From the NCBI GenBank assembly GCA_021774445.1, contig JAJFJA010000002.1, forward strand, positions 1-39,024: a stretch of DNA of 39,024 nucleotides, read 5' to 3'. The position numbers were made by a program, and so were the translations under genes. Source of the stretch: Alphaproteobacteria bacterium (GTDB taxonomy: Bacteria > Pseudomonadota > Alphaproteobacteria > UBA6615). Below the pieces are notes generated by a model. It saw only the letters and a list, made by a program, of their open reading frames with translations. It was not told the DNA's origin and made no database searches. Numbering within the stretch: the stretch's first letter is position 1; every line of letters starts with the position of its first letter. Positions 1 through 7,138 of the stretch are shown one piece after another.

Positions 1-1521
1 CCGACGGGTGATACGGCGGCGCCGCCGGCAGAGACACAGGTTGCCGCATTGCCGAGCCAGACGACACCGCCATTGCCGGATCCGCCGACGGCACCGGCGG
101 CGGCCGAACCAGGCGCAAACCTTGCCGCGCTGACGGTCGAACCAACGGCGCCAGCGACCGACGCCGCACCGATCATCGACGCCGACTTACGAGCGGTCAT
201 CGAATTCGCGGCACGCTCGTCGCGGGATTTCGAGGCCGGCCTGGTGGCCTATGATCAACAAGACTATGCGGTGGCCTTGCAGCTATGGCAGGGGCTTGCC
301 GAACAGGGACACGGCTCGGCGCAATTCAATATTGGCGTGATGTATCTGCGCGGCGAGGGGGTGCCGCCAGACGCGGCGCGTGCCGCGGACGTGTTTCGGA
401 CCTTGGCGACCCAGAGCGACCAGGAGGCGCAATACGTCCTGGCGGCGATGCATGCCAACGGGCTGGGCGTAACAAAGGACCCGCGAGAGGCCGCGCAATG
501 GTTCCAGCGCGCCGCTGAATTGGGCTATGTGCCGGCGCAAGCCAGCCTTGGGGTCAGCTATTACGAAGGACGCGGCGTGCCGCACGACCTATCGCAGGCG
601 GTATCTTGGTACCGCAAGGCGGCGGAATCCCCAGCGGCGCAGATCAACTACGATACGACGCTGCGCGATGATCTCGACCCAGCCCTGGTCGATCGTGGGC
701 AGGTCCCGGTGAAGTGGTTCAAACGGTTGCTGCGATTCGGCGACGAAGCGGTATTCGAGGCCGGTTTGAGCGCCTATCGGCAAGAGAATTTCAGCGTCGC
801 CTTCGATAAATGGCGGCCGCTGGCGGAATCGGGAGACCCGCGGGCGCAAAGCAAGATCGGTCTGTTGTATCAACTTGGGCGCGGTATCGCCCGCGACCGC
901 CAGCAGGCGGCTGAATGGCTTCGCGCCGCCGCCGAGCAGGATGAAGCCGAGGCGCAATATTTGTTGGGCCTGGCCTTTGCCAGGGGCCACGGGGTGGCCC
1001 AGGACGACGCCGAGGCGGCCAGATGGCTGCGCCAGGCCGCCGGCCAAGACTTCGCTCTGGCGCAGGCCAAACTCGGCCTCCGGGTGCTGCGGGGCGACGG
1101 CGTCGAGCAGGATACCGAGGCAGGGCTGAGCCGGCTGAGATCGGCGGCGGAGGCCGGCGTCGGCGAGGCGCAGCTCAATCTCGGCCTGATCTATCTGAGC
1201 GGCGATGCCATCGATCGCGACGCCCGGCGCGCCGCCGAATGGCTAACCCGGGCGGCGGAGACCGGCGAGCCGGTCGCGCAATATAATCTCGGGGTGCTCT
1301 ACGCCAACGGCGATGGGGTGGCGGGTGACCTGCAGCAGGCCATAAGCTGGCTACGTAAAGCCGCCGAGGCGGGTTATGGGCCGGCGCAATTCGGTCTCGG
1401 ATTGATGTTCAGCGGTCAGGGAGGAACGACGGATTACGCCCAGGCACATCGTTGGTTTAGCGCCGCGGCAAGTCAGCAGGGACTCGCCGACTTGGCGGTG
1501 CGCGGATCGGCGATGCAGTAG
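1..1521 (+). CDS. Sel1-repeat protein, 5' end outside window
   Basis: The frame is open to base 1, so the true start lies upstream; a TTG at 49 is not a convincing start. The visible part begins with a Pro/Ala/Thr-rich linker (about 65 residues). It then has two Sel1-like blocks (roughly bases 220-640 and 750-1500) with the recurring pattern AQxxLGxxYxxGxGVxxD...AAxWxRxAAxxG. Each block opens with a cap of the form GLxAYxxxxxxxAxxxWxxLA. Between the blocks is a short basic, aromatic segment (KWFKRLLRF near base 715). Sel1 repeats are alpha/alpha solenoids used for protein-protein contacts, often in the envelope. The layout matches the other two Sel1 genes here (9574-11301 and 11586-15638), so they are probably paralogues. 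Partner and function are unknown. Confidence 0.9.
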   Translation, partial: PTGDTAAPPAETQVAALPSQTTPPLPDPPTAPAAAEPGANLAALTVEPTAPATDAAPIIDADLRAVIEFAARSSRDFEAGLVAYDQQDYAVALQLWQGLAEQGHGSAQFNIGVMYLRGEGVPPDAARAADVFRTLATQSDQEAQYVLAAMHANGLGVTKDPREAAQWFQRAAELGYVPAQASLGVSYYEGRGVPHDLSQAVSWYRKAAESPAAQINYDTTLRDDLDPALVDRGQVPVKWFKRLLRFGDEAVFEAGLSAYRQENFSVAFDKWRPLAESGDPRAQSKIGLLYQLGRGIARDRQQAAEWLRAAAEQDEAEAQYLLGLAFARGHGVAQDDAEAARWLRQAAGQDFALAQAKLGLRVLRGDGVEQDTEAGLSRLRSAAEAGVGEAQLNLGLIYLSGDAIDRDARRAAEWLTRAAETGEPVAQYNLGVLYANGDGVAGDLQQAISWLRKAAEAGYGPAQFGLGLMFSGQGGTTDYAQAHRWFSAAASQQGLADLAVRGSAMQ

Positions 1522-1551
1522 GCCGCCCGAAACGCTGCTCAAAATGCATGA

Positions 1552-1578
1552 GGCCGCTTCACTACCTGCGAAGCGGCC
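1552..1578 (+). terminator. Hairpin after the first Sel1 gene
   Basis: A perfect 9-bp inverted repeat (GGCCGCTTC / GAAGCGGCC, 9-nt loop) begins 30 bases after the Sel1 stop codon. No T-run follows, so it may be a weak or Rho-assisted terminator, or an mRNA 3' stabiliser. Confidence 0.4.
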
Positions 1579-1755
1579 CCAAGCGTCCAAGGACGCTGGC
1601 GCGGGGGAACATGCGCCGCCGAGCAGTGTGGGAGAAAGCCGCTAAGGAATGGTTGACGCCGATGGCGAGATAGAGGGCCCGAATAGGCCGTTCGGCATAG
1701 CGGCACCGTGATCGGGATTAGGTCAAAATCGGCTAAGTTACTACGTTTTTTCCAC

Positions 1756-1783
1756 CCCTAAAGTTAAGTGACAACCCTAAAGT
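1756..1783 (+). repeat. Direct repeat CCCTAAAGT, two copies
   Basis: CCCTAAAGT occurs at 1756-1764 and again at 1775-1783, 19 bp apart from start to start (about two helical turns). The pair ends 35 bp before the chosen ATG of the next gene. Position and spacing would suit an operator for a dimeric regulator, but no regulator family is recognised. Confidence 0.4.
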
Positions 1784-1818
1784 GCCGCCCATTCGATGGG
1801 TATTCGCCAGAGGTTGTG

Positions 1819-2214
1819 ATGACGACCCAAAGTTGCCTCAAGCAGATCAGCCGAGCCATGGGGATGGCCGGATGGGGGTTTATCTATGCGGCGACCTTCG
1901 CCGTCGCGTGTGAATTCTTCGTTTCCATCAAAGCCGCCCGCTATGTGATGTTTCCGCTCGCCGAAGGATGGCACGCGGTGCACGCGGCGAGCCTAAGCGG
2001 CTTCCAGAATCTTGCCGCGGCGTGGCTGCCGTCCGTGATAACCGGGCCGCTGTTCGACCTGCTGCTCGCGTGGCCGGCCTGGGTGCTGCTCGGGGGTCTG
2101 GGCCTTGTGCTGCTGGGTCTCGGAAGGCCGGCTTCCGGAAACGCCCCGCAGCAGGGCAGCCTGCGCCGGCTGAGTATGCAGGATCTGGCCTGGCGCGGAC
2201 CGGGCGCCCCCTGA
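1819..2214 (+). CDS. Small hypothetical membrane protein
   Basis: The product is 131 residues from ATG 1819, which has an AGAGG-type ribosome binding site just upstream; an in-frame GTG at 1768 has none and would run through the CCCTAAAGT repeats. Two hydrophobic segments are visible, at about residues 15-35 and 80-103, the second very Leu/Gly-rich. The tail is polar and ends in Pro. No family is recognised. The gene converges on the ABC-2 permease, with a hairpin in the 39-bp gap. A two-pass inner-membrane protein of unknown role is the most that can be said. Confidence 0.6.
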   Translation: MTTQSCLKQISRAMGMAGWGFIYAATFAVACEFFVSIKAARYVMFPLAEGWHAVHAASLSGFQNLAAAWLPSVITGPLFDLLLAWPAWVLLGGLGLVLLGLGRPASGNAPQQGSLRRLSMQDLAWRGPGAP

Positions 2215-2237
2215 GGCATTATGCCGCAAGGGTCGCG

Positions 2238-2253
2238 GGCGGGCTGACCCGCC
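2238..2253. terminator. Hairpin between convergent genes
   Basis: A perfect 6-bp stem GGCGGG/CCCGCC with loop CTGA fills the end of the gap between the membrane protein stop and the ABC permease stop. There is no T-run on either side. The position suggests a bidirectional terminator, with modest support. Confidence 0.35.
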
Positions 2254-2988
2254 TCAACTGAAGCGCTGGCCTTCGTCCCGGCGATAGCCGGCGAGCGCGG
2301 CCATGGCGAACAGACCCGTATAGCCGATAAGCCAGAGCCAGCTGGCGGGCGGCCATGGTTGGTCCAAAGCGGCGGCCCAGGTGAGTTCGGCAAAGTGCCG
2401 GGTCGGCGTCAGTTGCGAAATTTCAGCGACGATGCGGGGCAAGCGGTCGGGTGGCTGCCAGAGGCCGCCGACAAAGGACAGCGGCAGATAAAGCAGATTG
2501 GCCATGGGAATGGCCGCCCGTGGCGTCACCCAATAGCCGAGGGCGATGCCGAAAAAACCGAAGGGTATGGCGCCGGCAAGAAACGCTACGGGCAGGCGTA
2601 ACGCGGCTTGGAGGGTGAACGACGCGTCCGCGAACGCCACCGCGGCAATGGCGATCAAACCAATCGACGTCCCGGCAAAAACCATTGCGGTGAGGATCTG
2701 GGCGCCGAATCTGGGTAGTGGCCCGGCCGGCAGGGTCCGCAAATAGTCCTCCCAGGCGCTTTCGCGATACTGGGCGATGCCGACGCCGAACTGAAAAAAC
2801 ACCACGCCGAAGACCGCAAACGTCGCGAAAGAGGCGAACAACAGGTTGGCGGTCTCGACCCGGCTGGCATTGGGAATGCCGAAAAAAGCAAATAACATCA
2901 GCGGCAGGATGAGGGTCGGGAAGAGATAGCCCGGCAGCCGGATGAGTTCGACCAGGGCCGCCCGCCAATGCGCCAGCAGCAGTCTCAT
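2254..2988 (-). CDS. ABC-2 type transporter permease
   Basis: This 244-residue protein has about six hydrophobic segments, starting near residue 20 (LPGYLFPTLILPLMLFAFFG) and ending near residue 230. That is the usual size and layout of an ABC-2 (DrrB/NodJ-like) exporter membrane subunit. The ATG overlaps the stop of the upstream ATPase gene (ATGA), so the two are translationally coupled and almost certainly form one exporter. ABC-2 systems move drugs, lipids or polysaccharides outward; nothing here identifies the substrate. Confidence 0.85.
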   Translation of the reverse strand: MRLLLAHWRAALVELIRLPGYLFPTLILPLMLFAFFGIPNASRVETANLLFASFATFAVFGVVFFQFGVGIAQYRESAWEDYLRTLPAGPLPRFGAQILTAMVFAGTSIGLIAIAAVAFADASFTLQAALRLPVAFLAGAIPFGFFGIALGYWVTPRAAIPMANLLYLPLSFVGGLWQPPDRLPRIVAEISQLTPTRHFAELTWAAALDQPWPPASWLWLIGYTGLFAMAALAGYRRDEGQRFS

Positions 2989-3860
2989 GGCCGATTGCCG
3001 GTGAGATTGAGAATGGCCTCTTCCAAGGTGGCCGGCCGGACCCGCAAATCAACGAAAGGGGCCCGCGAGGCGACGAGATCGCGGACCAGCCGATCGGCGT
3101 CCCGGGTGAACAAGGTGATCGTGGTGCCAGCCTGGCTCAGGTGCTCGATACCTGGCAGATCGGGGACAGACGGCGCCTGAAAACTAACCTGCGCCAAGGC
3201 CACTCTGGCCTTGATGGCGGCGACACTATCGATGGCCGAGAGGCGACCATTGTCGATCAGGGCGACACGGTCGGCCAGGGCCTCGACCTCCTCGAGATAA
3301 TGGGTGGTCAGCAGCAGGGTGCCGCCGCGTTCGACGAAGCGCCGGGCGGCGTGCCAAAGACCGCGACGGGCCGCGGCGTCCAATCCGGTGGTCGGTTCGT
3401 CGAGCACGACGAATTCCGGGTCGCCGGCGAACGCGAGGGCGACGGAGAGGCGGCGGCGCTGGCCGCCGCTCAGGCCCCCGGTCTGGCGTTCGGCGAGATC
3501 GGTCAACCCAAACTCCTCCAGCACTGCCGCGGTCCGGCGTGGTCGCGGATAGTGGGCGCGGATAAGGTCGATGACCTCGGCAACCCGCAATGTCCGCGGG
3601 AAATCGCTGCCTTGCGGGGTGACCCCCAGCCGCGCCCGGGCGCCGGGCCGGCGCGGGTCCTGGCCAAAGAGGCGCGCCACCCCCTGATCAGGCCGGCGTT
3701 GGCCGATCAGAATGCTGATCGTGGTCGTCTTGCCGGCACCGTTCGGCCCCAGCAAGCCCAATACCTCCCCCGCCGGGAGTTCGAGATCGAGGTTGTCGAC
3801 GGCCAGTTTGGCGCCAAAGCGCTTGTGGATCCCGACGAGCTGAGCAACAGGTTGCGCCAT
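2985..3860 (-). CDS. ABC-2 exporter ATP-binding protein
   Basis: The product is 291 residues from ATG 3860; the open frame runs 78 codons further upstream, but that stretch has no family similarity and includes the intergenic repeat. Walker A is GPNGAGKTTT, the signature is LSGGQRRRLS, and Walker B is FVVLDEPTTGLD, followed by the switch His in LLTTHY. All ATPase residues are intact. The C-terminal ~80 residues are of the kind found in DrrA/NodI/CcmA-like subunits. It overlaps the permease gene by 4 bases. Its promoter would lie in the divergent gap shared with the gamma-glutamyltransferase gene. The exported substrate is unknown. Confidence 0.92.
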   Translation of the reverse strand: MAQPVAQLVGIHKRFGAKLAVDNLDLELPAGEVLGLLGPNGAGKTTTISILIGQRRPDQGVARLFGQDPRRPGARARLGVTPQGSDFPRTLRVAEVIDLIRAHYPRPRRTAAVLEEFGLTDLAERQTGGLSGGQRRRLSVALAFAGDPEFVVLDEPTTGLDAAARRGLWHAARRFVERGGTLLLTTHYLEEVEALADRVALIDNGRLSAIDSVAAIKARVALAQVSFQAPSVPDLPGIEHLSQAGTTITLFTRDADRLVRDLVASRAPFVDLRVRPATLEEAILNLTGNRP

Positions 3861-3983
3861 CGGATGCGCATAGCACCCCCAAGATGCCAGTGCCAGCAGG
3901 CCGGGCGCTGCCGGGCGTTCGGAGACTTGCCGAAAAGACGCGGGTCGGTATGCTTTGGCAGGTTGTTGACACGGTCCCGGTCT

Positions 3984-4077
3984 GTCATTGCCGGGAGGCC
4001 GCAGGCCGACGCGGCAATCCAGGAGATGCTCGCGGTATTTCTGGATCGCCGCGGCCGTTGCGCGGCCTCGCGATGAC
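3984..4077. repeat. Imperfect palindromic intergenic repeat element
   Basis: Two arms of about 38 bases face each other: the left arm 3984-4022 starts GTCATTGCCGGGAGGCC and ends GGCAATCCAG, and the right arm 4041-4077 starts CTGGATCGCCGCGGCC and ends CGCGATGAC. The separator is 18 bases. The pattern GTCATTGC...GCAATCCAG facing its complement is typical of dispersed palindromic repeats in alphaproteobacterial intergenic regions. It lies in the gap between the divergent ABC ATPase and gamma-glutamyltransferase genes and would form a long hairpin in RNA. No second copy was noticed in this window. Confidence 0.75.
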
Positions 4078-4141
4078 GAAAAAGGGGCCGTCAACGCCAG
4101 CTTGAGGATTTCAGTCCCGACGATTTGGCCGGTAGGTGAGA

Positions 4142-5917
4142 ATGACGTTTACGACGCGACCGGAGATCTTGGGCACGTTCGGGGTTGTCACCTCGACCCA
4201 TTGGCTGGCCAGCGCCGCCGGCATGGCGATTCTGGAAAAGGGTGGCAATGCGTTCGATGCCGCGGTCGCGACCGGTCTGGCGCTGCAAGTGGTGGAACCG
4301 CACCTCAACGGCCTCGGGGGCGAGGTCCCGATCCTGCTCTATGACCGGCAGGCGGACGACGTTCGGGTGCTTTGCGGCCAGGGAACGGCACCGGCGGGCG
4401 CCACCATCGATCACTACCGCAGCGAAGGGTTGAGTATCGTCCCGGGCACCGGGCTGCTGGCCGCGGTGGTCCCGGGCGCGTTCGACGCCTGGATGTGCCT
4501 GCTGCGCGATTACGGCACGATGCGGCTGGCCGAGGTTTTGGCACCGGCCATCGGCTATGCCGGCGACGGTTACCCGCTATTGCCACGGGTGGCGCAAACC
4601 ATCGACGAGATGAAGGACTTCTTCATTGGGCACTGGCCGACATCCGCGGCGACCTATCTGAGCGGCGGCGAGGCGCCGGCGGCACGATCGTTGTTCCGCA
4701 ATCCGGTGCTGGCGCAGACCTACCAACGGATCGTCAGGGAAGCGGAAAGCGTATCGCCTGACCGGGACCGCCAGATCGCGGCGGCGCAGGATCAGTTCTA
4801 TCGCGGCTTCGTGGCCGAAAGCATCGATGCGTTCGGGCGCGGCGAAGCGGTGATGGATTGCTCGGGAGCCCGCCATAGGGGCGTGCTGAGCGGGGATGAC
4901 ATGGCCGGCTGGGGGGCCACCTACGAGGCGCCGCTGGCCTATGACTATCACAATCACACGGTCTACAAGACCGGGCCCTGGGGTCAGGGTCCGGTCTTTC
5001 TACAGCAGTTGGCGCTGCTGTCCGGTTTCGACATCGATAGCATGGACCCGACCGGGCCGGACTTCGTGCATACGGTGGCCGAGTGCGCAAAGCTCGCCTT
5101 CGCGGACCGGGAGGCCTATTACGGCGACCCGAACTTTTCAGACGTGCCGATTGAGACGTTGCTCAGCACGGCCTACAACACCGAGCGCCGCAAGCTGGTG
5201 GCCACGGAGGCCTCACGGGTCTTGCGTCCCGGCCAGCCTGACGGTTTGACGCCACGATTCGGCGGGCCGTTGGCGCCGGTCCCGGCCGCGCGCCCCGGCA
5301 GCGGTGGCGGAGAGCCGACCTTTTCGCCAATCCAGACCGGCGACACCTGCCATTTGGATGTCATAGACCGGCACGGCAACATGGTGGCGGCGACGCCGAG
5401 CGGCGGCTGGCTGCAAAGTTCGCCGGTGATCCCGGAGCTTGGATTCTGTCTGTCGACGCGGGCGCAAATGTTCTGGCTGGAACCCGATCTGCCGACCAGC
5501 CTGGGCCCCGGGCGACGGCCGCGAACAACACTGACGCCGTCAATGGCACGTCGCGACGGCAAGCCTTACCTCGCCTTCGGTACGCCGGGCGGAGATCAGC
5601 AGGATCAATGGACGCTGATCATGTTCCTGCGGCATGTGCATCAGGGGATGAACCTGCAGGCGGCAATCGACGCGCCGTTGTTCCATACCGAACATTTTCG
5701 CTCGTCCTTCTATCCACGCGATGAAAAGCTGGGGCTGCTGCATATCGAAGAGAGCTTTCCGGCGGAAACACTCGAGGCGCTGCGAGCCCGTGGTCATGCG
5801 GTAAATCCGGCGGCACCGTGGAGCATCGGCCGGGTCTGCGCGGCCGCTCAGGACGGCACGCTGCTGCGCGCGGCGGCGACCCCGAGGCTGATGCAAGCCT
5901 ACGCCGTGGGCCGATAA
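4142..5917 (+). CDS. Gamma-glutamyltransferase-family Ntn hydrolase (first copy)
   Basis: The product is 591 residues from ATG 4142, with an AGG 5 bases before it; an in-frame GTG lies two codons upstream. The N-terminal part has the family motif GGNAFDAAVATGLALQVVEP. The expected self-cleavage and catalytic threonine is T402 in GDTCHLDVIDRHGN, so the precursor should split into large and small subunits there. Downstream are PGRRPRTTLTPSM and GTPGGDQQDQW, the latter in place of the classical GSPGG. No signal peptide is seen, so it is probably cytoplasmic and may act on a small amide or gamma-glutamyl compound rather than on glutathione. The next gene starts 4 bases after the stop. It is clearly different from the second family member at 37060-38646. 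Confidence 0.88.
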   Translation: MTFTTRPEILGTFGVVTSTHWLASAAGMAILEKGGNAFDAAVATGLALQVVEPHLNGLGGEVPILLYDRQADDVRVLCGQGTAPAGATIDHYRSEGLSIVPGTGLLAAVVPGAFDAWMCLLRDYGTMRLAEVLAPAIGYAGDGYPLLPRVAQTIDEMKDFFIGHWPTSAATYLSGGEAPAARSLFRNPVLAQTYQRIVREAESVSPDRDRQIAAAQDQFYRGFVAESIDAFGRGEAVMDCSGARHRGVLSGDDMAGWGATYEAPLAYDYHNHTVYKTGPWGQGPVFLQQLALLSGFDIDSMDPTGPDFVHTVAECAKLAFADREAYYGDPNFSDVPIETLLSTAYNTERRKLVATEASRVLRPGQPDGLTPRFGGPLAPVPAARPGSGGGEPTFSPIQTGDTCHLDVIDRHGNMVAATPSGGWLQSSPVIPELGFCLSTRAQMFWLEPDLPTSLGPGRRPRTTLTPSMARRDGKPYLAFGTPGGDQQDQWTLIMFLRHVHQGMNLQAAIDAPLFHTEHFRSSFYPRDEKLGLLHIEESFPAETLEALRARGHAVNPAAPWSIGRVCAAAQDGTLLRAAATPRLMQAYAVGR

Positions 5918-5921
5918 AGGC

Positions 5922-6911
5922 ATGGCACACGCGGTGCAAGCCGCCGATGTTCTGGCGGCGCGCAACCGTATCGACCCTTGGGTCCAGCGGACACCGCTGG
6001 TGCGCTCAGAAAGCTTATCGTCGCTGTGTCAGCGCGACGTCCGGTTGAAGCTGGAGTCGGTGCAGGAAACCGGCTCGTTCAAATTGCGCGGCGCCTTCAA
6101 TCGCCTGCTGACCCTGAGCGAGGACGAGAAGGCCCGCGGCGTGGTCACGGTCTCGACCGGCAATCATGGTCGGGCGCTGGCTTTCGCGGCGAGCAGACTG
6201 GGAATCAGGGCCGTGGTTTGCCTGACATCGCTGGTGCCGGAGAACAAGGTGGCGGCGATCGGCGATCTGGGGGCCGAGGTCCGCATCGCCGGCGCCGACC
6301 AGGACATCGCCGAGGCGGCGGTGGAGCAACTGGCAAAAGAGCAAGGTTTGGTCGTCGTCTCACCCTTCGACGATCCGGAAATCATCGCCGGCCAAGGGAC
6401 TATCGGCCTGGAACTGCTGGAACAGCAGCCGGACGTGACCGACGTGATCGCGCCGCTTTCCGGCGGCGGGCTGATCAGCGGGATCGCCTTGGCGATGAAG
6501 GCGGCACGGCCGGCGGTAAGGATCATCGGGGTGTCGATGGACCGTGGCCCGGCGATGGTCTTGAGCCAGCAGGCCGGCAAACCCATGCCCGTGGAAGAAC
6601 TGCTGTCGCTGGCGGACTCGCTGACCGGCAGCATCGGCCTGGCGAACCGCCATACGTTCGGGCTGGTGCGCGACCTGGTCGACGAGATGGTGCTGGTGAG
6701 CGAAGCGGAAATCGCCGCAGCGCTGCGGCATGCCTATGGTCAGGAACGCCTGATCCTCGAAGGTGGCGCTGCGGTGGGCATCGCCGCGCTGTTGGCCCGG
6801 CGCATCGCCCTGGGCGACGGCCCGATTGCCGTGGTCTTGAGCGGGCGTAATGTGAATATTGCGATGCTCAGCGCCTTGATCGGCGACCCCGCGGCGGCGA
6901 ACGAGGGCTGA
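5922..6911 (+). CDS. PLP-dependent threonine/serine dehydratase family, EutB-like
   Basis: This 329-residue fold-type II PLP enzyme has the Schiff-base lysine K54 in GSFKLRGAF, the substrate loop STGNHGRAL, and the PLP-phosphate loop SGGGLISG. There is no C-terminal ACT regulatory domain, so it is not the biosynthetic IlvA form. The stretch SLADSLTGSIGLANRHTF recalls the hydroxyectoine-utilisation dehydratase EutB, but the usual neighbours (doeA/doeB, eutC, ectoine transporter) are absent, so catabolic threonine/serine dehydratase is an equal possibility. The ATG is 4 bases after the stop of the gamma-glutamyltransferase-family gene, so the two are probably one operon. This suggests use of an amino acid released by that enzyme. 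Confidence 0.85.
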   Translation: MAHAVQAADVLAARNRIDPWVQRTPLVRSESLSSLCQRDVRLKLESVQETGSFKLRGAFNRLLTLSEDEKARGVVTVSTGNHGRALAFAASRLGIRAVVCLTSLVPENKVAAIGDLGAEVRIAGADQDIAEAAVEQLAKEQGLVVVSPFDDPEIIAGQGTIGLELLEQQPDVTDVIAPLSGGGLISGIALAMKAARPAVRIIGVSMDRGPAMVLSQQAGKPMPVEELLSLADSLTGSIGLANRHTFGLVRDLVDEMVLVSEAEIAAALRHAYGQERLILEGGAAVGIAALLARRIALGDGPIAVVLSGRNVNIAMLSALIGDPAAANEG

Positions 6912-7115
6912 CCAGGGCGCGCCCTCATTCGTCATCTTGGCCGGCCAGCCCGCCGCCATGTCCGCTTTCGGGACTTTCCGGGCCTCGCAGCGCGGTTCAG
7001 GAGGTCGCAGAATAGCCAAGAGGCGACACGCCTCAAGCCGACGAGCACGTCTGTTTGGGGTGGAGCGGATGACCCCTCGCGCAAATCGGATGGATTCCAC
7101 CTGGCACCGCGAGTA

Positions 7116-7138
7116 GTGTTCTCGCTATGGGAGAACAC
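7116..7138 (+). promoter_or_regulatory. Perfect hairpin covering the adenylate cyclase ribosome binding site
   Basis: The arms GTGTTCTC (7116-7123) and GAGAACAC (7131-7138) are exact inverted repeats with a 7-base loop. The right arm ends on the base before ATG 7139 and contains most of the GGGAGA ribosome binding site. In RNA this would hide the initiation region; in DNA it could be a dimeric operator. Confidence 0.55.

Noticed and set aside
6914..6925. 12-base perfect palindrome AGGGCGCGCCCT just after the EutB-like gene
   Set aside because: As a hairpin it gives only four pairs with a loop and no T-run follows; GC-rich palindromes of this size are expected by chance here.
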